Below, one piece after another: positions 52,113-57,377 of a DNA stretch of 57,377 bases. The stretch is from an uncultured Bacteroidia bacterium (lineage in GTDB: Bacteria; Bacteroidota; Bacteroidia; Bacteroidales; UBA932). Both the position numbers and the translations under genes were made by a program. The stretch is from positions 1-57,377 of the forward strand of contig CADBMD010000126.1 of NCBI GenBank assembly GCA_902795735.1, written 5' to 3'. The notes below the pieces were generated by a model that saw nothing but the letters and a program-made list of their open reading frames with translations, was not told the DNA's origin and searched no databases. Every line of letters begins with the position of its first letter. The stretch's first letter is position 1.

Positions 52113-52167
52113 TCCAGAATTGACACTTTGTCATTCCTTGATTGCAAATCATAAAAATCTAACGATA

Positions 52168-52884
52168 ATGAACAAAGCACTGAAAGCGATTCTCAGCATC
52201 ATCTTGGCATTGGTCTGCTTATTCCTCGTTTACAAGATCTATGACGGAGTCATGCAGCCCGTACGTTTTGAAAAGGATGTCAACGCCAGGAAGAAGGTGG
52301 CCATCCAGCAGCTTAAGGACATTCGTGACCTCCAGGTTGCCTACAAGAGCGTCAACGACAGGTTCACTGCTTCTTTCGACACCCTCAAGCAGTTCTACAA
52401 GACTGGCCAGATGGTCGTCCTGATGCAGGTCGGATCCAAGGATGATTCCGTTGCAGTTGCTCACACCAACGATGTGAAGAAAGCTGCAAGGGGCAAGATC
52501 ACCGATGCAGATCTTTACAAACTTTACCAGCAGGGAGACAAAAACCTCGTGTTCGCTATCCAGAACAAGATTGCTGTCAAGGACACGTTGTTCAATTCCA
52601 GGCCTGATTTCAACATCGACAACATCGACAAGATTCCTTTCGCAGTCGGTGAGTACGGTTCTGCCGAGGTCACCAAAGTGGCGATGGATGCCATCGTAAA
52701 GAAGGTGTCCGGAGTCGATGTCCCGCTGTTCGAGGCCAAGATGCCTTACAAGTCCCTTCTCAATGGTCTTGACCACCAGCTCATCGTCAATATGGTCGCC
52801 GAGCGTGAGGATCTTGGACAGTACGAAGGTCTCCAGGTAGGAAGCATCACTGCTCCTAACAACAACGCAGGTAACTGGGAGTAG
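52168..52884 (+). CDS. Conserved single-pass membrane protein of unknown function
   Basis: A 238-residue protein with one N-terminal membrane segment (about 5-24, KAILSIILALVCLFLVYKIYDG) and a charged, mostly helical then mixed exterior part. ARKKVAIQQLKDIRDLQVAYKSVNDRFT (about 40-67) suggests a short coiled coil. Arrangement upstream of DUF3822 and rsmD suggests a conserved Bacteroidales neighbourhood, but I do not recognise the family. The frame runs upstream to 52120, but that start sits close to the promoter; ATG 52168 gives a sensible membrane anchor. Confidence 0.75.
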   Translation: MNKALKAILSIILALVCLFLVYKIYDGVMQPVRFEKDVNARKKVAIQQLKDIRDLQVAYKSVNDRFTASFDTLKQFYKTGQMVVLMQVGSKDDSVAVAHTNDVKKAARGKITDADLYKLYQQGDKNLVFAIQNKIAVKDTLFNSRPDFNIDNIDKIPFAVGEYGSAEVTKVAMDAIVKKVSGVDVPLFEAKMPYKSLLNGLDHQLIVNMVAEREDLGQYEGLQVGSITAPNNNAGNWE

Positions 52885-52891
52885 GACATTC

Positions 52892-53356
52892 ATGTCCCGT
52901 CACACTCCAAAAGTTGCGTTGGTCCCGTCCGCGTTTTTCGACGCGGCTTCAGCAAGGGAGATCTTGTCGAGGACCGTCCTTCTGGACGAAGACGAAGAAG
53001 TAAGATACATCAGTTTGCCGGAGTTTTCCGCCGAACTGGTGTATTCTTTTTCTGGTAGTGAAGAACCGGAACTCTACCATGTCCTGAAGGCCCTCTCCGG
53101 GCTTCCTGACCACAACAGGATTGTCGCTTCCTATTCTGAAGAGGTACTTTCACTGGCAATTGCACAAGGCGGAAACCTGCTTCTTGCCAACACTTTCAAG
53201 GCTTCCGACTTCACAACCGCTGAATACTTTATATTCATGGCAGTCAAGAAGCTCCAGCTGAATCCTGAAGTTTCTACCATTCATTTCCTTACCTCCCTTT
53301 CAGGTGAGGAGGAAATGTCGCTTTACCGTTATTTCAAATCGGTTGAGCAGTTATGA
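52892..53356 (+). CDS. DUF3822 family protein
   Basis: A 154-residue protein, probably DUF3822. The PKVALVPSAFFD start and ILLLANTFKASDFTTAEYFIFMAVKKLQLNP-like block (here NLLLANTFKASDFTTAEYF, near 95-113) fit the family, which resembles actin-like ATPase folds and sits beside rsmD in many Bacteroidota. It may be shorter than usual at the end. No function is established. Its stop and the rsmD start share ATGA (53353-53356), so translation is likely coupled. Confidence 0.8.
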   Translation: MSRHTPKVALVPSAFFDAASAREILSRTVLLDEDEEVRYISLPEFSAELVYSFSGSEEPELYHVLKALSGLPDHNRIVASYSEEVLSLAIAQGGNLLLANTFKASDFTTAEYFIFMAVKKLQLNPEVSTIHFLTSLSGEEEMSLYRYFKSVEQL

Positions 53357-53883
53357 GGATCATCGGGGGACGCCTTAAAGGCAAGACGATCAATCCGCCC
53401 GCGGGATATAAGGCCCGGCCCACTACGGATTTTGCTCGTGAGGGGCTTTTCAATGTCTTGGACAATGAATACGAATTCGAGGATTTGAAGGTCCTGGATC
53501 TTTTCGGAGGGACCGGAGCCATAGCTTTCGAGTTCGCCTCAAGAGGAGCCTCAAGGGTCTATTCGGTGGAGATGGCCCGGGAGAATGCCTCCTTCATAAA
53601 GACAGAGGCGAGGAGGCTTGGACTGGACAATGTCACAATGGTCCGGGACAATGTTTTCGATTTCCTGCCTATCTGCCACGAGAAATTCGACATTGTCTTT
53701 GCAGATCCGCCCTATGCCCTGGAGGACCTGGAAACACTTCCGGACAAAGTCTTTGCTCAGGATATCCTGCATCCTGGGTGTTATTTCATCCTCGAGCATG
53801 GTGACGAACATTCTTTCGTTTCCCATCCACGCTTCAAAAAAGAGAAGCGCTACGGTCGCGTGCACTTCTCTTTCTTCGAATAA
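53353..53883 (+). CDS. rsmD: 16S rRNA (guanine966-N2)-methyltransferase
   Basis: Methylates G966 of 16S rRNA using SAM. The 176-residue protein has the family start MRIIGGRLKGKTI, RPTTDFAREGLFNVL, motif I VLDLFGGTGAIAFEFASRGA (about 45-64) and the catalytic motif IV FADPPYAL (near 116). Length and all motifs fit. It closes the plus-strand run of three genes, and its stop lies at the edge of the palindromic terminator before the converging HerA-like gene. Confidence 0.95.
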   Translation: MRIIGGRLKGKTINPPAGYKARPTTDFAREGLFNVLDNEYEFEDLKVLDLFGGTGAIAFEFASRGASRVYSVEMARENASFIKTEARRLGLDNVTMVRDNVFDFLPICHEKFDIVFADPPYALEDLETLPDKVFAQDILHPGCYFILEHGDEHSFVSHPRFKKEKRYGRVHFSFFE

Positions 53884-53890
53884 CATATTT

Positions 53891-53913
53891 CGGGCAGAGG
53901 TCACCTCTGCCCG
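53891..53913. terminator. Symmetric hairpin terminator between rsmD and the HerA-like gene
   Basis: CGGGCAGAGG (53891-53900) and CCTCTGCCCG (53904-53913) form a perfect ten-base-pair GC-rich stem with loop TCA. Outside it, TAACAT (53881-53886) and ATGTTA (53919-53924) are also inverted, and each contains one gene's TAA stop codon. No long T-run follows on either side, so it may stop transcription in both directions by stem strength or protect both 3' ends. Confidence 0.7.
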
Positions 53914-53921
53914 ATAGGATG

Positions 53922-55535
53922 TTATTTCGTGAGATTTCCGAGGATGGAGCGGGAGATCTCGCGGGTTATGGTGCGAGTAGCGGCAGAAGTCGCATTCTTG
54001 ACAACCTTCCCAGCGCTATCCTTGACAGAAGTGGAAGATTTCTTCCCGGTAACTCTGCTGGACACCTCGTTGCCTATTGCAGTAGCAACGGTCGCCGTAA
54101 CGGCAGTGACTACAGCCTTGGCAATCTTCCCGATGACACCGGTATTCTTTTTAGTACTCTTGGAACTCTTCGCCCCGCCGACGCTCGCAGCCTTGGTCGA
54201 TTTAGTTCCGCCCTTTTCTCCGGCTTCTGCCTTCTCTTTCTTGAGCTGAGCTTCCTTCTCAGCCATGAGGACCTCAAACGCACTTTCACGCTCGAAAACC
54301 TTGTCGTATTTCCCGTAAACCCTGGACTGCTTGATGATCATGCTCCGCTGCCCTTCGTCAATTGCACCTATCTGGCTGAGAGGGAACAGGATCTTTGCCT
54401 TCTCTACCACGGTGGGAGCACCCTTTTCATCCAGGAAAGATACCAAGGCTTCTCCTGTACCCAGGCTGGTGATGGCATCGTAAGTGTTGAATTCAGGATT
54501 GGTCCTGAAAGTGTCGGCAGCCACCTGCACAGCCTTCTGGTCCCTGGGGGTGAACGCTCTCAGGGCATGCTGGACCCTGTTGCCAAGCTGGCCTAGGATG
54601 TTATATGGAATGTCGGTAGGACTTTGGGTTACGAAATAGACACCGACACCTTTGCTTCGGATAAGCCTTACCACCTGTTCGATCTTGTCCGTCAAAGCTT
54701 TTGAGGTGTCATCGAACAGCATGTGTGCTTCATCGAAGAAGAACACTAGTTTCGGAAGGTCCATGTCGCCGACTTCAGGAAGTGTGACATAAAGCTCGGA
54801 GAGAAGCCACAGCAGGAAGGTGGAATAGAGCTTCGGCTTTAACATGAGCTTGTCGGCTGCAAGTACGCTCATCACACCCTTGCCGCCCTCCGTGGCAAGA
54901 AGATCCATTATGTCGAATGAAGGCTGTCCGAAGAATTTGTCAGCCCCTTCGTTCTCGAGGGTCAGGAGCGCCCTCTGGATGCCTCCCACGGAGACTGAAG
55001 CGATGTTGCCATAGACCTGTGAATATTCAGAAGCATGTTCCGAGATGAAGTTGAGGCAAGCCCTCATGTCCTTGATGTCATCAAGGAGGAGACCTCTTTC
55101 ATCTGCAATCCTGAACATTATGTTCAGCACGCCTTCCTGGGCATCGGTGAGGCCAAGGATGCGGGTGAGCAGCTGAGGCCCCATCTGAGAGATCGTGCAT
55201 CTCATCGGATGTCCCTGCTCTCCGAACACGTCGTAGAAACGTACCGGACAGCTTTGGAACTGAGGATTCTCTATTCCGAATTCAGGCATCCTCTTCTCGA
55301 TGAATCCGCTGGTCTTGCCTGCCTGGGATATTCCTGAAAGGTCTCCCTTCATGTCAGCCATGAAACAAGGTACACCGGCCTGACAGAAACTCTCTGCCAT
55401 CACCTGGAGGGTAACTGTCTTTCCTGTACCGGTTGCACCGGCTACAAGTCCATGCCTGTTCGCCATCTTCCCGAGGATCGAGAGCGGCCCTTTTTCGCAG
55501 TGGGCTATCCAAAGCCCGTTGGTGGAGTCGTACAT
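53922..55535 (-). CDS. HerA-like DUF853 family ATPase
   Basis: A 537-residue AAA-type ATPase. Walker A is GATGTGKT (near residue 34), VFFFDEAHMLF (near 267) is Walker B, and DMKGDLSGISQAGK, VRFYDVFGEQGHPMR and YFVTQSPTDIPYNILGQLGNRVQHALRAFTP are DUF853 signatures. Its DNA-translocating role is inferred from HerA relatives. The last 110 residues or so are Ala/Lys/Thr-rich, first coiled-coil (KEAQLKKEKAEAGEK), then a helical AVVTAVTATVATAIG stretch and a basic end. It starts 16 bases after the cstA stop. Confidence 0.88.
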   Translation of the reverse strand: MYDSTNGLWIAHCEKGPLSILGKMANRHGLVAGATGTGKTVTLQVMAESFCQAGVPCFMADMKGDLSGISQAGKTSGFIEKRMPEFGIENPQFQSCPVRFYDVFGEQGHPMRCTISQMGPQLLTRILGLTDAQEGVLNIMFRIADERGLLLDDIKDMRACLNFISEHASEYSQVYGNIASVSVGGIQRALLTLENEGADKFFGQPSFDIMDLLATEGGKGVMSVLAADKLMLKPKLYSTFLLWLLSELYVTLPEVGDMDLPKLVFFFDEAHMLFDDTSKALTDKIEQVVRLIRSKGVGVYFVTQSPTDIPYNILGQLGNRVQHALRAFTPRDQKAVQVAADTFRTNPEFNTYDAITSLGTGEALVSFLDEKGAPTVVEKAKILFPLSQIGAIDEGQRSMIIKQSRVYGKYDKVFERESAFEVLMAEKEAQLKKEKAEAGEKGGTKSTKAASVGGAKSSKSTKKNTGVIGKIAKAVVTAVTATVATAIGNEVSSRVTGKKSSTSVKDSAGKVVKNATSAATRTITREISRSILGNLTK

Positions 55536-55551
55536 ATTCCTGTTTGATTAT

Positions 55552-57024
55552 TTATTTGTTGTCAAGATTATTGTTGGCCTGGCGCATCTTCAAGGCGGAA
55601 AGTGCACATGCACAGGCCGCAAAAACCGCGATTCCGATTCCCGGTGCCGCAGCGGTGTTGACACCGAAACCGACCTTGTCCACCAGGATGAAGGTCAGGC
55701 TCACAGCCGTCATGAAGGCGGCAGGGATGCCGCTGATGAGGTACCGCATCCCTCGCTTGTTCTTGAGCAGATAGACCGTTATCGCCCATAGAGTGAAGAC
55801 AGCCAGAGTCTGGTTGGACCATCCGAAATACCTCCAGATTGTGTTGAATCCGTCGCTGTCGGCAATGTTGTACCAGAGGATCAAGGCTGTCACGATGAAC
55901 AAGGGAATGCTGATCAGCAGACGGTTGCGGATGGGTTTCTGGTCCAGTTTGAAGAACTCGGCCACTATGAGCCTCGTGCTTCTGAGGGCTGTGTCGCCGC
56001 TGGTTATCGGAGCTGCTACGACTCCAAGGATAGCGAGGACTCCACCCAGGATGCCAAGCCAGCTTCTGGACACCGAAGTTACTACTTCCGGGGCCGCTGC
56101 GCTCAGGTCTGAACCACATTCTGCTGCTCCTCCGTCGAAAAAGAAATAGGAGGATATGGCAGCCCACACCAAGGCCACCATCCCTTCAGTGATCATGGCT
56201 CCATAGAATATGGGACGCCCTTGTTTCTCATTTTTCATGCACCGGGCCATCAAAGGACTCTGTGTCGCGTGGAATCCACTTATCGCTCCGCAAGCAATCG
56301 TGATGAAGAGACAGGGGAATATAGGTTGTCCATTTACTCCTACGGAAGGTCCCCTGTTTGTAAGACCATCCCATAATTCTGGGATGGATGGCCACTTGAC
56401 AAAGAGCCCTACCAGCAAGGCAATGGCCATGAATATTATTGCGAATGCGAACACGGGATAGATCTTTCCGATTATCTTGTTGATCGGCAGCATCGTAGCG
56501 ATGAAATAGTAGGCGAATATGACTACGACCCAGATCATGATCGATTTCAACGTACCATCCCCGGCAATGTCTCCCAGGATGATGGCCGGACTGTACACGA
56601 ACACCGCGGCGACCAGGACAAGCATTAAGATGGTGAACAGGAGAGTGAAAGACTTTGTCGCCTTGCCAAGGTACTGGCCTATGATTTCGGGGAGCCCTGC
56701 TCCTCCGAGCCTCACTGAAAGCATTCCGGAGAGATAGTCATGGACTGCCCCTGCGAAGATGCATCCCAGCACTATCCACAAGTAGGCTGAAGGGCCGAAC
56801 TTCGCTCCCATTATGGCTCCGAAGATCGGTCCGGTTCCGGCTATGTTTAGGAACTGGATCATGAACACTTTCCAGGAAGGCATCTGGACGAAATCCACGC
56901 CGTCGGCATTTGCTACTGCCGGAGTAGGCCTGGATCTGTCCGGGCCGAAGACCTTCTCAACGACTCTTCCATAGACAAGGTAGCCGAGAACCAAAGCTAC
57001 AAGGCAGATGCACAAAGAAAACAT
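55552..57024 (-). CDS. cstA: Carbon starvation protein A family transporter
   Basis: A membrane carrier of about 490 residues with many hydrophobic segments; CstA and its relatives import peptides or pyruvate. GYLVYGRVVEKVFGPD, RPTPAVANADGVDFVQMPSWKVFMIQFLNIAGTGPIFGAIMG and VHDYLSGMLSVRLGG are the family N-terminal blocks, and the CstA-typical DTALRSTRLIVAEFF lies near residue 340. The frame opens with TTG at 57096, but ATG at 57024 (MFSLCICLVALVLGYLVYG) matches the usual start, and a TAAATTTG element falls between the two. It is probably the first gene of a two-gene unit with the HerA-like ATPase. Confidence 0.9.
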   Translation of the reverse strand: MFSLCICLVALVLGYLVYGRVVEKVFGPDRSRPTPAVANADGVDFVQMPSWKVFMIQFLNIAGTGPIFGAIMGAKFGPSAYLWIVLGCIFAGAVHDYLSGMLSVRLGGAGLPEIIGQYLGKATKSFTLLFTILMLVLVAAVFVYSPAIILGDIAGDGTLKSIMIWVVVIFAYYFIATMLPINKIIGKIYPVFAFAIIFMAIALLVGLFVKWPSIPELWDGLTNRGPSVGVNGQPIFPCLFITIACGAISGFHATQSPLMARCMKNEKQGRPIFYGAMITEGMVALVWAAISSYFFFDGGAAECGSDLSAAAPEVVTSVSRSWLGILGGVLAILGVVAAPITSGDTALRSTRLIVAEFFKLDQKPIRNRLLISIPLFIVTALILWYNIADSDGFNTIWRYFGWSNQTLAVFTLWAITVYLLKNKRGMRYLISGIPAAFMTAVSLTFILVDKVGFGVNTAAAPGIGIAVFAACACALSALKMRQANNNLDNK

Positions 57025-57053
57025 AAAAGCTGTTTTAAACTCACTCCTGTTTA

Positions 57054-57061
57054 CAAATTTA
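57054..57061 (-). promoter_or_regulatory. Candidate -7 element for cstA
   Basis: On the minus strand TAAATTTG (57061-57054) matches TAnnTTTG, with the inferred start near 57050, 26 bases before the ATG at 57024. It supports the shorter cstA start. No -33 TTTG is seen. Confidence 0.5.
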
Positions 57062-57080
57062 AGGAAATTCGCGGAAGTTG

Positions 57081-57113
57081 TTTTGACATTGTCCAAAATG
57101 TTTTGTATTTTTG
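57081..57113 (+). promoter_or_regulatory. Strong Bacteroidota-type promoter for the last gene
   Basis: TTTTG (57081-57085), 20 bases, TATTTTTG (57106-57113). Both elements and the spacing match the consensus well. The inferred start is near 57117, about 200 bases before the next coding sequence, so a long leader is made. Confidence 0.75.
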
Positions 57114-57116
57114 TAA

Positions 57117-57317
57117 GGATTGACGTGTGAAAACCTGTCTTAAGAAAACCTTTTGTATTTAGTGCTGAAACACTTAAAACCTTTGAGCCGATTTATTATC
57201 CCGGATTACTCCACTTCCTCTCGGAATGTGGGAGGTTTTTCTTGTCATCCCCGGCTCCTGCGTGTACCAGACCTTTTTTAAACCATTACATACTTAATCA
57301 ACCAATCCAATTTCAAA
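57117..57317 (+). ncRNA. Long 5' leader with attenuator-like structure
   Basis: A hairpin (CTCCAC-TTCC at 57209-57218 with GGAA-TGTGGGAG at 57223-57234, two bulges) is followed by GTTTTT (57235-57240), the form of an intrinsic terminator about 80 bases before the ATG. AAAACCT occurs three times upstream (57130-57136, 57145-57151, 57176-57182), and each is complementary to AGGTTTT (57233-57239), which forms the base and U-tract of the terminator. The middle copy extends to AAGAAAACCT against AGGTTTTTCTT with one base unpaired. A second hairpin, TTTAGTG with CACTTAAA, lies at 57158-57178. No known riboswitch class is recognised. Confidence 0.5.
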
Positions 57318-57377
57318 ATGTTTAAACCACTCAAATCAATTATGCTGATGCTGGCGCTGACTCTTGCAGGCGCAGCA
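57318..57377 (+). CDS. Start of a truncated gene with a signal-peptide-like N-terminus
   Basis: Only the first 20 codons are present, reading MFKPLKSIMLMLALTLAGAA, a basic start and a hydrophobic stretch as in a Sec signal peptide. The gene continues beyond the window. The product is probably exported or membrane-bound; the family cannot be told. It is the only plus-strand gene downstream of the promoter and attenuator-like leader at 57081-57317. Confidence 0.55.
   Translation, partial: MFKPLKSIMLMLALTLAGAA

Noticed and set aside
7074..55027. Frequent AATATT and GAATATTC words scattered along the window
   Set aside because: I counted about twice the chance expectation by eye, nearly all inside genes as Tyr/Ile-Phe/Ser codon combinations, so codon context is a simpler explanation than a signal sequence.
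57025..57096. A 24-residue longer cstA starting with TTG at 57096
   Set aside because: The family usually begins at the segment starting from ATG 57024, and a -7-like element lies inside the extension.
1..57377. Search for tRNA or rRNA genes, CRISPR arrays, transposases, integrases, toxin-antitoxin pairs or defence genes
   Set aside because: None was found: all gaps are under about 270 bases, no direct-repeat array is visible, and every sizeable frame not assigned to a gene is a shadow of one.

Overview
The window reads as a stretch of core chromosome from a member of the Bacteroidales (Bacteroidota), probably a gut or rumen lineage. The evidence is the Bacteroidota-type promoter elements (TTTG or TTG, about 20 bases, then TAnnTTTG), the lack of purine-rich ribosome binding sites, and family-typical proteins: a Porin_10-like outer-membrane protein, a DUF4369/TlpA-like lipoprotein, DUF3822 next to RsmD, a HerA-like DUF853 ATPase, FucI/FucP, and a GT3-GT35 glycogen fusion. 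Family or genus cannot be fixed from the sequence alone. Base composition is moderate and looks even throughout. I see no transposase, integrase, tRNA, rRNA or CRISPR array, and no recognisable defence or mobile system. There are about 50 closely packed genes and no gene-free stretch longer than about 270 bases.

Layout. (1) 1-4909, minus: a truncated secreted-protein gene, then a NUDIX-queA-dprA-tatD-ansA run. (2) 4975-8259, plus: pyrE, an SRPBCC protein, an RsmF-type rRNA methyltransferase and a periplasmic TPR protein. (3) 8254-16255: a BASS-type transporter (minus), a PepO-like M13 peptidase and a LolC/FtsX-type permease (plus), then a MltF-like transglycosylase and a large porin (minus). 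(4) 16372-28088, plus: a glycogen cluster with branching enzyme, debranching-enzyme homologue, GT4 synthase, GH57 amylase with a basic tail, and a 1412-residue glycogen synthase-phosphorylase fusion, followed by ribF. (5) 28289-31623: greA, HIT, a cysteine-less TlpA-like lipoprotein, and a Dcu-type dicarboxylate transporter (minus). (6) 31696-33869: lolD (plus) facing an ECF sigma, anti-sigma, Spy-like operon (minus). (7) 33919-42784: lepA, a GT2-like protein, fucI and fucP (plus), a domain-reduced comEC (minus), and ackA with a Ptb-like phosphotransacylase (plus). (8) 42793-52053, minus: one long run of nrnA, two FKBP lipoproteins, MATE, a cytidylate-kinase-like protein, a serine hydrolase, a GH99-like lipoprotein and a CotH lipoprotein. 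(9) 52168-57377: a membrane protein, DUF3822 and rsmD (plus), HerA-like ATPase and cstA (minus), then a strong plus-strand promoter, an attenuator-like leader and a truncated gene.

How it fits together. The glycogen block can build, branch, trim and phosphorolyse an intracellular alpha-glucan. fucI/fucP handle L-fucose uptake and isomerisation (no kinase or aldolase here). ackA with the Ptb-like gene forms an acyl-phosphate/ATP step, and the Dcu transporter suits fumarate/succinate metabolism, so the picture is an anaerobic saccharolytic fermenter. The least explained items are regulatory: the 57114-57317 leader, in which three AAAACCT copies can pair with the terminator's AGGTTTT tail, and two divergent promoter pairs packed into under 40 bases. 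At the protein level they are the GT3-GT35 fusion, the altered conserved blocks of the debranching homologue, and an anti-sigma-like protein with a similar motif on each side of its membrane segment. I found no clear-cut new multi-gene system; most of the window is ordinary housekeeping.
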